In this document: positions 1 to 10,201 of the stretch, in pieces
How positions within the stretch are numbered: position 1 is the stretch's first letter
How the letters are laid out: the number at the start of each line of letters is the position of its first letter
Source of the DNA: Antitrichia curtipendula
Taxonomy: Eukaryota > Streptophyta > Bryopsida > Hypnales > Leucodontaceae
Length of the DNA: 64,000 bases
Reading direction: 5' to 3'
Assembly (NCBI GenBank): GCA_951230915.1
Contig: OX579635.1
Span: 49,414,001-49,478,000 of the forward strand
Position numbers and translations under genes: made by a program
The notes under the pieces: model-generated
Databases searched by the model: none
Told to the model about the DNA's origin: nothing
What the model saw: only the letters and a program-made list of their open reading frames with translations

Positions 1-399
1 TAAACGACTGCAAAACCTCTCCACTAAGAGATAGTTTGAGTGGCAACAATCAAAGCACACTCATATTTTTTTTGCGCTGAGCAAAAACATGGTCAAAATG
101 AATCCATTAGACACAAAATTCACCAAAAGAAGAGTGCCCCGTATATTTATTTCTCAAATAATTAAGATACATTCGGTCTACTGGTTTTGATGAGTTACTA
201 TCCAATTTGGTTACAGTATTCACTACACTTCGCTCGAGTATGTACACTATCCTATAAGACGAAGTCAAAGAGAGCAGTTTGTCGATGCCAAACAATCAGA
301 GACTGCCCATTTCCTCCTGTCAATCAGAATGAATTGACATAAGAGATCCCTCATGAGAAACCCATAACACGAACATCCATTACATCCCAATGGACAGAC

Positions 400-1679
400 T
401 CATGAGTAATCGTAGGGATCTAAAGATGCTGGAGACTGTACCTGACCGAGATCGATGTCGGTTGTTTCTTCGTCCATGTAACCTCGTCCCCTGTAGTCCA
501 AGCTCTCCTCTTTGTCAGGCGGGTTCTCGAATTCAACCACCATTTTGTGGTCCGGGGAGGCAACCCCAAGCGGTACCGGATCCGCAAGAATCTCACCTTC
601 TTCTTGCATCTCCGACACAGACTCCCCTTGGAGTCCAATATCAGCAAACTAACTTAAGTTATCCTCGCATCAAAGATAACCCGATTCAACTTCACGTCTT
701 GCTGGTCTGTTTGTAGAGGAAGGGATCTCGTCATGGCCCTGTTCCTCCCGTCGAACATTCGGTAGTGCCGGCTGAGCAGGCGTGGATCTAGTACTGTCCT
801 CATCCAAGGTAGAATGAGATCCCATTTGTGGAAGGGATCGAGAGACAGACAGATCCTGCGTCATTGTCTTGAAAGAAACATTCTCTTTCTGGAGTTTCTC
901 AACTTCTGCCTTCAGCATCTTCTTCTCCAACTGCTCTTCTGCCCATCTGGCTTCCTCTTCTGCCCTCTTCAGGGCCTTCCTCTCCGCTCGCTCCTTCCAG
1001 AAGTCCTTGTTCTCTTGCTTCACCGGAAGCAGAAGTATTTGACCCTGAACTGGATGCAAAACGGACACCACAGCAAGCTTAGGTCGCAACTCCAAAGCTG
1101 ATTCCACTTCATTGTTGGCACTTGAGGGCCCCTCTTTGTCAACGTCCACATCCCTGTAGTCAATGTCATTCAGATCCGAGTAGGACTCTTCGAGTTCACT
1201 CATATCGTATATGGCTACTGACCCCTCAATGGGCATCTTGCCCTTCTTTCTGATCTTCTTCTCTGCCGCTGCCATCACCTCCACTTGCTCCGTGTCCTCT
1301 GCCTCTTCCTGAGCTCCAGAGGGGTTCAATTCCGGCAACCAATTCATCACTTGGACATTGGTTATGATAACATCCAGGTCATCGCCACCGACCATCTCGG
1401 TGTTCGTCCCGAATTCATTTATCCCGAGTTCCAAGGCACCACCGTGACCACCGAATTCGGCTTCCCTCTCTGTGGATTTGATGGTCTCCGCTAAGGACGG
1501 CGTGGACTCGAATCTAGTTCCGGAGTTGATAGGTTGCTTGGACGTTCATAACCTGGAAGGTATGGCGAATTCTCATGGCAGAAGTCCTTGATGTCCAAGG
1601 AACTGCCGTATTTTGCCATGTCCCAATGCTTCTCGGACAGATGCCGCTCGATAATCCCATAATAAAAGAGGCCATACAT
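400..1679 (-). pseudogene. Broken reading frame for an acidic, coiled-coil protein of unknown family
   Basis: I do not recognise the family. The minus strand reads from an ATG at 1677-1679 (MYGLFYYGII) to a stop near 1491. The frame then changes near 1500-1540 and stays open to a TGA at 670-672. The same frame continues as plausible protein past that TGA and a TAG at 649-651 down to a stop at 400-402. The middle part is acidic, followed by a charged heptad-like stretch (KERAERKALKRAEEEARW) that should form a coiled coil, and then a Ser/Pro-rich tail. One frame break and two internal stops make it a pseudogene, unless unseen splicing removes them. A gag-like or other transposon-encoded protein is possible, but I see no zinc knuckle, protease or reverse transcriptase motif. 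Confidence 0.5.
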
Positions 1680-1835
1680 CTATATTATATAAACCCTTGG
1701 TATTGTATCATTGGGTGTGCAAAGCACTTGCGCACTCAATGATACATTTTTTCAGATGCCGCTCGATAATCCCATCATAAAAGAGGCCATACATCTATAT
1801 TGTATACAATACCAAGGGTTTATATAATACAGATG
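1638..1835. repeat. Scrambled direct and inverted duplication (foldback) at the 5' end of the broken gene
   Basis: A 49-bp block at 1638-1686 is repeated in direct orientation at 1753-1801 with one mismatch. The adjoining 23-bp block at 1685-1707 reappears as its exact reverse complement at 1805-1827. Between them, 1704-1717 and 1733-1746 form a 14-bp hairpin stem with one mismatch. The first copy contains the ATG of the minus-strand reading frame, so the start region has been duplicated. The order (A, B, hairpin, A again, B inverted) looks like a template-switching product rather than a simple transposon. Confidence 0.8.
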
Positions 1836-3229
1836 TATAAGCCCCCCCCATTGGCCCATTCACTTCAAAGCACATTGGAATCAATTTGGACAAGAGGATC
1901 CATTGTTCTTTAATGCATAATCAGCCTAACTACCATTTCCATTTACTTTCAGTACCAACGCACTGAGCTGTCTTTGCTATGGCTATTGGTGTTCAAGATC
2001 TGTCTACTTGGATTCCCTCTGAATTTTATAAATGCATGAGCTTACTGTACAGACGTTACCATTAATCAAATGCAGCACTCTGGAATGCTCAACTTTCAAT
2101 CATTCAAATATTCTAGGATGAAAGCACACTACGGTTGTCCAAAATCGTAGTCACGGTAGAATTTCTGCACAAGATGAAAGTTTAGAGTCAATTTTACTAT
2201 GATTTTGGTTGTTTTTTTGGAAAAAAAAATAAGGCGAAGTCTTACATCTCGTATACATTGAAAATTGCATAGCAAAAAAGTGACTTTCATCTATTAATTC
2301 AATGTATAAAGTATAAGCATAAAATGTTTGTACTGTCACAGATTCAGCTTTAGCATTGTTGTACTTATTGTGTCAAGTTTAGGAGTTCATTCTTGCAATG
2401 CAAAGAACTACATTCAATGTTCTAATGTTTATATACAATGTTTTGGCATTTCACTAGGGTTTGGGGAATTTTATAAGAAAATATCCTTACAAATGTGTGA
2501 TTTTAGTACGAGGTCCAAATTTTGACTTTAAAGTGTGTATTTTCATTTTAAATTTTAGAATCTATAAAAAGACCTTTTTATTGAGATGGGCCAATATTTT
2601 ATTTTGGTATACATGATGTTTTGGTTACAATTTTCTCTATTGGAGATTTATTAGTTGAAACGTCGTGGCAGCCTCTAGGGTTTGGCCATTGTACATAGAA
2701 TGTACTGTACATACTTATTCTACAGCGGGGACCAATAGTCGTCCGCCACATATCATCTAAATCGGGATTCACTGCAACATCCCAGTTATACGGTGTGCTT
2801 TTGCAGTGACATTCTCTCTTGCACATTCGAAAAAATGCAGCGCTATCTTAATCTTGTCTAATCTTGTCTACTGTCCATCATGTGTCTAGTTGTTTTGAAT
2901 TTGAAGCACTTCCCACAGAAGTTGAAGAAAGTGGACCAACCTCACAGCTCTGCTTACAATTTGCGCATTCGTGGGAGAGGAATGAGGAGGGACGTTGAAC
3001 GCACCGAGGTCAATTTCCACGAGATCGATTTTTGCAAAGGTACAGAACTGCCCAGGTTCCGCAAAGGTCGATTTCCTCGGTGCTCGATTTCCGCGAGGTC
3101 TTTGTTTTGAGATTATAACAACTGTAGACCTTGTTTACGGTACGAATCTGGATTTAGATTAGAACGACTACCTTTAAAACATGAATTGGTCTCGATATTT
3201 CTTTAGTGGTTGATTTACAACCCGTCTCC
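1836..3229. other. Non-coding stretch, nothing recognised
   Basis: AT-rich intergenic DNA with only short, unconvincing reading frames. A 12-bp unit is tandemly repeated around 2848-2872 (taatcttgtc). From about 2960 to 3100 the composition becomes more GC-rich, with repeats of the form 'tcgatttcc', but no protein-like frame with splice sites was found. Confidence 0.5.
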
Positions 3230-3500
3230 TTCACGGCATTCAGTGGCTGCAGTTACTGTACAGTATATACAATGTTGTAGTATAACGTCTACATTGTTAG
3301 ATTCAACAATATTGTTTACGGAGTTCATTGGGTACAATCAAAATACAATATGCACAATATTTTAATATAGCCTTTACGTTGTTACTTGTTGGATACAACA
3401 TGCCTCCTTCACGGAGTTCATTAGGTACAATCACTGTACAATATGTACAATGTTTCAGTACAACATTTCCATGGTTAGGTACACAATGGTTTTCGTACAA
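3230..3500. repeat. Degenerate tandem repeat of about 85-93 bp
   Basis: Three diverged units start with TTCACGGCATTC, TTTACGGAGTTC and TTCACGGAGTTC at 3230, 3315 and 3408, each followed by a 'gtacaatc...tacaatatg.acaat' motif. A weaker fourth unit may start near 3545. It ends shortly before the acceptor-like TTTTTTTTGTAG at 3672-3683, so it may lie in a 5' intron or promoter of the following pseudogene. Confidence 0.55.
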
Positions 3501-3695
3501 TTTCAAGAATCTGCATTGTCCTGGGGTACATGGTTTTCCTTGGAACGAGACGAGAGAGTTCACTAGTATATTCATTATACAATACATACATTGTTTAAGT
3601 ACATTTTGTACGTTTTAGATACACTTTGTAAGAGTTTGCGGACATAATTGTTTAAAACGACTTTTTTTGACTTTTTTTTGTAGTCGTTGAAGACG

Positions 3696-5945
3696 ATGGC
3701 GTCCGACGACGAGTGGGTGGTTCGGAGCCGGCTTTTTTCAGGGGAAGATGAGTACTGCACCACTAGTGTTTTTAGCAACGAGGACTTCATCGACGATATT
3801 CTTGCTACCTCGCCAAGGGCCGACAATATTGTAGATGCAAAGGTGGAGTAGAGTCCTTTGGATAAGGAATTAGAGAAGTTGGCTTCTTTAAAGAAGCATC
3901 CTCCTCCTCAAGCTGTTACTATGGAGGAGTTTGAGACCAAGTATGGCTTACCCAAACACGATAAAAAACCACATAAACTTAGAATTCCACACGATCTTGT
4001 TGAAAAAGATGTGAGCGATGTTTTTGGACCAGCAAAGGGGAGAAATGGAAGATATGGGTACGGTTATGCGGAATGCAAGGATGAAGAAGTTCTTCATTGT
4101 ATTCTTCAAATTTTGTCACTTGTATATTTACGAGATCTTCCAAGGTCCAAGGTGATAGCAAAGCAATTTGCTAGGGGGATCATCATGGAGAAGCGCAAAG
4201 AAAGACTTGTAAGTTGGACAGAGTTTGTAGGAACTTCCAATAAAAATCAACAAAGCAAATGGTTCAAGAAGATTACGTTGTGTTTGGCGGCCATTGCCGA
4301 CGTCACCAACTCTAACAAGAAGGAAATATACAAGGCAAAAGGCATCGACGACCTTTTCAATGACCCTACAGCAGAACTTCGAAAGACTTAGTACATGATG
4401 GACAATGCTATATGAGACGGTATATAGAGTGTACAAAACTATACAGAAAGTGAAAAAGACATCACATACCTCATCGACTTGATGAAGTTGGTAGGATTAC
4501 AGTTGCATGCTGTAACAGAAGACTATGTTATTGTTGAAAAAGAGAAAATTGAGTTGCAATCCAAGGCCTCACAAGAAGAAGGAGTGCTGCGGAGAACTAA
4601 AGATAAAGTTTTGAAGCTAGAGTATGAAGCGGAGGCCGTGGAGGTTGCCTCAGATAAATTAGAAGCATACAATGAGATGGTAAAGGATGCTCTGATCGAT
4701 TATGATGCAGCTGTATTGGAATTGGAACAATGTAATTTGAGGTACAAAAATCTTGAAGCTAGAGAGAAGTGTTTGAAGAGGCAATTTGATGCCTTGTCAT
4801 CCCAAATTGCTAAAATAAAGAGAGGTGAAGTTGGAGTGGATTTGAAACCACGGCCTTTGTGCTCTCAATTTGAGCCCAAGACCGTTTCTAATTTTGACAG
4901 CCTGTGCACTTTGCTTCAGCGGATTTCCCCACAAAGACATTATAGTATACACATGCGGCCACTTATATCATCCATGGTGCGCGGGGGTCTGGTTTGGAGT
5001 TTCTAGCCACTGCGCAGATACATCTTGCGGTACAACAGTGCATTCCTCTTGGTTTACTAGTTTTGGATTTGGCAAATTACATGCAACTTTTCAACAACTG
5101 GTATAATCTTCGAAGTTAGAGGAGGAGCAAGAGAGGCTCCTCGCAACCTTGACATCCATAGTTTTGGACTCCCATCCACATATTGGTACGCAATTCTGCC
5201 CTGTTGAATACAGCCTTATGCAATTAGTCACAATTTTTATATTATTCAGTACAAACAGTAAATAATTAGATATTGATACCTGACAATCTAATGTCAAGTA
5301 CAAACCTCTGTACAATTGGTATGCAACAGTAGAAAAACATCCAAGTAACGATACAAACTACGAAGCGAGTTGTCTATTGATTTCCAGTTTCCATCTATTG
5401 ATTTACAACCTCACTAAGTTACCTGTGTTTTTTTGTGGTTTAGATCCAGAGAAACTATACTAAGAGCAATTGAAAAAATACATGGTATCCACACGGACTC
5501 GAGTTTTGGACGACTCTAAAACCTTGATTTATATAGAAAGCACAGATCCCATGCTGAGCCTTAGTGGGACCGTTGGGATCGATGGCTCGACTGGTGGGAC
5601 TAATTTGTTGCAAAGTTTGGGCAACAGCAGTGCCGCTAGTAGGGGTAAGTCTGTCAATTGTTCCCACCTACCGTCTATAAATGAAGTTGTAGATCCTATT
5701 AAGAACAGTCTAGAGGTTCTAGTGGAAATTCAGCCTGATGCTATCACAAAGCCTCTTGCTGTTTTTTCTAGTATGTCTTGCAAGATAGGAGTTGAAGCAA
5801 AGCTACATGAGCGTATTAGAAAGTTGAAAGAAGAAGATGCAGAATTTGAAAGAGTAGAAAAGTTAAGACAAGAAGCTGCAGACTTAGAGCGTCGAAAAAA
5901 AATAAGAGAGCAAGCATCCATCTTAGATGGGGTGACTAGGGGGGT
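3696..5945 (+). pseudogene. Coiled-coil / RING-like zinc-finger protein, pseudogene with one intron
   Basis: The frame starts at an ATG at 3696 (MASDDEWVVRSR), just after an acceptor-like TTTTTTTTGTAG. It runs through a basic region, then a long coiled coil (about 4480-4830). In the +1 frame there follows a zinc-finger-like segment at 4905-5040: C-x2-C, CGHLYHPWC, then C-x4-C and a final His/Trp, close to a RING pattern but with unusual last spacing. An intron at 5186-5443 (TTG|GTACGC to GTGGTTTAG|ATC, phase 1) joins to a second exon with another coiled coil ending near 5945. Lesions are in-frame stops at 3849 (TAG), 4389 (TAG), 4413 (TGA), 4425 (TAG), 5104 (TAA) and 5461 (TAA), and a frameshift near 4900. 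A RING-like fold would suggest a ubiquitin-ligase-type or protein-interaction role for the ancestor, which is inference. The 3' end is lost at the GC-rich repeats. Confidence 0.7.
5186..5443 (+). other. Intron of the RING-like pseudogene
   Basis: Donor CATATTG|GTACGC and acceptor TTTTTTTGTGGTTTAG|ATCC restore a phase-1 Asp codon (G|AT) followed by a plausible PEKLY peptide. It is AT-rich and contains 'gtacaa' motifs similar to those in the 3.2-3.5 kb repeats. Confidence 0.65.
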
Positions 5946-7280
5946 GGTAAACATGGTTGTTCTACGCGACCTGGCGACATCGCGACAGACAGACGTCACG
6001 CGACATCTAGTAGACCCTCCGCGATGTCACATAAAGTCAAATTTACCTTTGACTTTTTAATAAATTACCCCCCTTTTACCTAAGCCATGTGGATGCCAAG
6101 TGGCGTCCGCGTGGCACATTTTAGAGGCGCATGCGGGTGTGACATGGACCAGCGACTTCGGGTACACGGCGACCTTGTGTAAGGGCGACCTCGGGTAGGA
6201 GAACACGGGTGTAGGCGACCGCGGGTAGAAGAACATGGGTATGGGAGAATGCGGATAAGGAAGACCGCGGCTGAGGCGACTTCAGGTAGACTCTTGGACC
6301 CGCGGTCACCCAAGATAAGAGGTCGCCTACCCACAGTCGCCTAGACCCAAAATCACTCCTTAAACACAAAATTTGACCAATCTTGAGACAAAGACAAAAG
6401 AATGGCTCCCACCACCACCCGAGGTCGCCCGAGACAAGAGGTCGCCTACCCGCAGTCGCCTAGACCCGAAATCACTCTTTAAACACAAAATTTGACCAAT
6501 CTTGAGACAAAAACAAAAGAATGGCTTCCACCACCACCCGAGGTCGCACAAGACAAGAGATCGCCTACCCGCAGTCGCCTAGACCCGAAATCGCTCCTTA
6601 AACACAACATTTGACTAATTTTGAGATAAAGACAAAAAAATGGCTCCCACCACCACCCGAGGTCGCCCAAGACAAGAGGTCGCCCTAAGAGGTCGCCTAT
6701 CCGCAATCGCCTAGACCCGAAATCGCTCCTTAAACACAAAATTTGACCAATTTTGAGACAAAGACAAATGAACTAAACCCACCACCACTTGAGGTCGCCC
6801 AAGACAAGAGGTCTCCTACCTACGGTCGCCTAGACTCAAAATCGCTCTTTAAACACAACACTCGATCAATTTTGAGACATGAACTAAACCCACACCCACC
6901 CGAGGTCGCCCAAGACAAGAGGTCGCCTCCCTGCGGTCGCCTAGACCCGAAATCGCTCTTTAAACACAACACTCGACCAATTTTGAGACATGAACTAAAC
7001 CCACACCCACCTGAGGTTGCCCAAGACAAGAGGTCGCCTACCCGCAGTCGCCTAGATCCGAAATCGCTCCTTAAACACAACACTCGACCAATTTTGAGAC
7101 ATGAACTAAACCCACACCCACCCGAGGTCGCCCAAGATAAGAGGTCGCCTATCTGCGGTCGCCTAGACCCGAAATCGTTCCTTAAACACAACATTTGACT
7201 AATTTTGAGACAAAGACAAATGAACTAAACCCACCACTACCCGAGGTCGCCCAAGACAAGAGGTCGCCCAAGACAGGAGG
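5946..7280. repeat. GC-rich tandem repeat array, units of about 110-132 bp
   Basis: After an irregular leader rich in 'gcgacctcgggt' (5946-6280), about eight tandem units follow. A landmark 'aaacacaa' recurs at about 6362, 6481, 6600, 6732, 6851, 6962, 7073 and 7183, giving spacings of 119, 119, 132, 119, 111, 111 and 110. Each unit carries 'ccgaggtcgcccaagacaagaggtcgcc'-type sequence. The long frames seen on both strands (for example repeated FGSRR or NPHPPEVAQDKR) are by-products of the repeat and not a gene. Confidence 0.85.
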
Positions 7281-7289
7281 GAGAAATCC

Positions 7290-7690
7290 AAGTTTCAAAT
7301 TCCATGAACTTGGAGGCCTGGGCGACCGCGGGTGGGACGACTGCGGGTCCGGGAGGGAGGGAAAATTCAAGTTTCAAATTCCCAGAATCCAAGGTAGGGG
7401 CGACCGCAGGTGGGGCGACCTTGGGTCTAGGAAAGAAGGAAATTCAAGTTTCAAATTCCCAGAATCCAAGGTAGGGGCGACCGCGGGTGGGGCGACCTTG
7501 GGTCTAGGAAAGAAGGAAATTCAAGTTTCAAATTCCCAGAATCCAAGGTAGGGGCGACCGCGGGTGGGGCGACCTTGGGTCTAGGAAAGAAGGAAATTCA
7601 AGTTTCAAATTCCCAGAATCCAAGGTAGGGGCAACCGTGGGTGGGGCGACCGCGGGTCCAGGAAAGAGGAAATTCAAGTTTGAAGTTCAT
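7290..7690. repeat. Tandem repeat, unit about 77 bp, GCGACC-rich
   Basis: The landmark 'aattcaagtttcaaattcc' recurs at about 7364, 7441, 7518 and 7595, with a diverged copy at 7671. Spacings are 77, 77, 77 and 76. Units differ by few bases, so the expansion looks recent. The last unit diverges after 'aattcaagtttgaag'. Confidence 0.85.
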
Positions 7691-8145
7691 GGAATCCAAG
7701 ACATGATGACCACGGGTAGAGAGATCAAAACCTTTCACTTCCTAAATCTGATTTTGGATGCTCATGATACAATTTGAAATGAAATTTGAGAAAAACATGT
7801 CAACTACCACTATTAAGAATTTAGTAAGGTTCTACAAGACTTTTAAGCTTTTTCTTCACCAAAATGTGGAAGATAGGCCATGTGGGGTCTAATGGATGGA
7901 GGTTTAGTGAATTTATTCTTCATTTTATTACTTTCTCCTCCACCATTCATTTTAGTCATGTACCATTTGCTTCATTTTATTCATAATTACATATAAGGGG
8001 AAAGGCCATTGAACTGAAAAAAATTTACAATGAAAAATAAAATATGGATGTCACTTCTATGTATTTAGGTGACTTCTTCATAAAGAAGCAAAAGAAGTGG
8101 GATTACATAACTCTAGGCATGGCTTACAAAATTAATAAACTTGGT

Positions 8146-8178
8146 ATTAGGGTTTAGGGTTTAGGGTCTAGGGTTTGA
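8146..8178 (+). repeat. Interstitial telomere-like repeat (TTTAGGG type)
   Basis: About four successive heptamers read TTAGGG, TTTAGGG, TTTAGGG, TCTAGGG and then TTTGAG. This is the plant-type telomere unit on the plus strand. It is too short for a functional telomere. It may be a repair scar or a chance telo-box cluster. Confidence 0.75.
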
Positions 8179-8297
8179 GAAGACCTTTTACATTGCACCA
8201 AATTATAATTCACTATTGACATTGTATTACTTTGCTATTCACTTGTACATGCCTTAGGCCTTTCAGTTGGATGTTCAATGGACAATTGTCCTTTAGG

Positions 8298-8399
8298 GAT
8301 TTATGCTATCATTTTGGAATGCAATTTCAACAAATTGACTTGTCAAAGGATTTATGCTATCATTTTGGAATGCAATTTCAACAAATCGACTTGTCGAAG
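8298..8399. repeat. 51-bp tandem duplication
   Basis: The block beginning 'gatttatgctatcatttt' at 8298 is repeated at 8349 with only two visible differences (aaattgact/aaatcgact and gtcaaag/gtcgaag). A partial third start appears at 8400. No gene overlaps it convincingly. Confidence 0.85.
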
Positions 8400-8675
8400 G
8401 ATTTAATTTTGTTGTTACAATTATTTTACAATTGGATTATTGTATTTTGATTTCATCTTTGAGCTATTATCCATTTTGATTTAAATTTAATCTTGAGCCA
8501 ACTTATATTTAACATTTTTTCTAGAAATAAACGTGAAGTGGTTTTTACTTCAAGTAGTTGGTATTCATGTAGAAGAAAGTAAATGACCAATCTTCTATAG
8601 AAGAATTTATGGACACGGAATTTAGATTTAAACAATGAATACAAACATAGTACAAAAGGTCAAGCGAAGAGGTGG

Positions 8676-9150
8676 AGAGACTTTCTCTTTCTGCCCAAAA
8701 AGAGGAATACTGGAGACTTCGAGTGTTGGGCGACCGTGGGTGGAGATAGACCCTCTCTTCCTTCCCAAATGGAGGGTCATTGGAGAACTCGGGTCATGGC
8801 TGACCTCGGGTGTGGGGCGACCTCGTTTTGGGTGACCGCGGGTAGGAAGAGTCCCTTTCTGCCCAAATGAAGGAATGGAGGAGACTTTGGGTCTTGGGCG
8901 ACCTCGGATGGGGATAGACCTTCTCTCCCTACCCGCAGTCTCAAAATTGGTCAAATGTTGTGTTTAAGGAGCGATTTCGGGTCTAGGCGACCGCAGGTAG
9001 GAGACCTCTTGTCTTGGGCAACCTCGGGTGGTGGTGGGTTTAGTTCATTTGTCTTTGTCTCAAAATTGGTCAAATGTTGTGTTTAAGGAGCGATTTTGGG
9101 TCTAGGCGACTGCAGGTAGGAGACCTCTTGTGTTGGGCGACCTCATAGGA
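8676..9150. repeat. GC-rich repeats, inverted relative to those at 5.9-7.7 kb
   Basis: At 8940-9150 two tandem units read 'tctcaaaattggtcaaatg' followed by 'gtttaaggagcgatttcggg' and 'taggcgacc'. They are the reverse complement of the 110-132-bp units at 6.36-7.27 kb. From 8676 to 8940 a related repeat with 'ctttctgcccaaa' (about 8687 and 8857) and 'gggcgacc' is present. With the left array it makes a large foldback around 7.7-8.65 kb. Confidence 0.8.
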
Positions 9151-9450
9151 ACACTATATTCATTAAAATGAGAGTTTTCCAACGAAATGAGAGTCTTTTT
9201 TCCTCAATTTGAAAACGGCAAGAGGCAATTGTATAATAAACAAAGAAAAATGACTTGTTTATAACGATAAGAAGAGCAATGCAATGTCATGCAAAATAGG
9301 TTTTCTATTGAAATATTTTGGCACATCATGCAGTAATTGCAATATGCAACACAATTGATGACAAGTACTCACTGAATAATGATGTATTGGACTAATACAT
9401 TGCAAATTGGACATTTGAAGAAGCAGTGCCTACCGTTACACTCCTAGAAG

Positions 9451-9549
9451 CAAAGTATTTCATCTCCATAGTCTGTGTTAGACACTGCAAATAAATTGCT
9501 TTGGAAGACGACGCCATGGTGATAGAAGAATGAAGTGGATGCTAAGCTT
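9451..9549 (-). repeat. Left arm of a head-to-head inverted duplication resembling a first exon
   Basis: On the minus strand this arm reads 'catccacttcattcttc...ATGGCGTCGTCTTCC...TATTTGCAG...ACACAGACTATGGAG...AAATACTTTG'. The right arm at 9727-9821 carries the same landmarks on the plus strand. The arms diverge after the 'atacttt' motif. Confidence 0.7.
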
Positions 9550-9726
9550 ATGACCCAGATCTAAGCACAAAAATGATAGAAACAACTACCGTACCATCTG
9601 TTTCAGCACTCTTCCTAATGGCACTTGAGACATAGGTGTTTTCTAGTGCTCCTTACAGGAGTGCTTATAGTGGAATCTAGGTTAGTTTGTCTCCATAGTT
9701 ACCTTGTCCACCACATTCATGTCAAA

Positions 9727-9821
9727 GCTCAACATCCACTTCCTTCTTCCATTACGATGGCGTCCTCTTCCGCAGCTTCTATTTGCAGGACTAGCACAGA
9801 CTATGAAGATTCAATACTTTG
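9727..9821 (+). repeat. Right arm of the head-to-head inverted duplication
   Basis: It pairs with 9451-9549 across a spacer of about 180 bp. It contains an ATG in good plant context (ACGATGGCG) at 9757, which opens a frame MASSSAASICRTSTDYED. Confidence 0.7.
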
Positions 9822-9836
9822 TCTACCCGGTTTGTA
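9757..9836 (+). CDS. Possible short first exon or coding relic
   Basis: ATGGCGTCC has a favourable start context and opens a 26-codon Ser-rich frame ending CLPGL just before a TAA. A GT (CCCG|GTTTGT) at 9828-9833 could be a donor. No following exon was identified. The minus-strand arm has an equivalent ATG, so both may be copies of one gene start or arms of a transposon. Weak evidence only. Confidence 0.2.
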
Positions 9837-9839
9837 ATA

Positions 9840-10200
9840 TTTGAACGGGTTTGCATTGTTCTCAATCTAAATATGAGCCTTTGCGACATAATAGTTTAGA
9901 ATATGAAATGTATTCTTGGCTCCCTGATATGCTGAAATGGTGTCTATAATCCAAAATTAGGAGGTCTTTAATACATCTCCTTCATAAACATCTTCAAATG
10001 ATAGTGAATCTCTGTTTTTATTGTTATATCTCTCTCTTCCATCTTTAAAATTTTTGCATCCCCGAAAGGTATACTAAAAATGTATACTAAAAATGTATGT
10101 AGCTGCCGTGAGCGTGATTCACTCCAGCATTGAGTTTTTCATAGTAACTACACAATGCTATTTTGTACGTATAGTTTTGGGATCTACAATATGAACAGAT
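9840..10200. other. Non-coding stretch, nothing recognised
   Basis: AT-rich, with no protein-like frame. A short 'atgtatactaaaa' tandem occurs around 10070-10095. Confidence 0.5.
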
Positions 10201-10201
10201 A

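Larger units (their letters stand above)
7700..8640. other. AT-rich spacer between inverted GC-rich repeats, no gene seen
   Basis: Low-GC DNA without a convincing reading frame or splice pair. It contains the telomere-like run and the 51-bp duplication listed separately. It lies between GC-rich repeats in one orientation on the left and related repeats in the opposite orientation on the right. Confidence 0.55.

Noticed and set aside
4389..4445. Short intron removing the stops at 4389, 4413 and 4425
   Set aside because: It would be about 55 bp, shorter than the other introns here, and the sequence between the stops still reads as plausible protein.
6360..7550. Proteins with repeated FGSRR / NPHPPEVAQDKR units
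   Set aside because: Both strands give long frames from a GC-rich tandem repeat; no start context, splice sites or domain.
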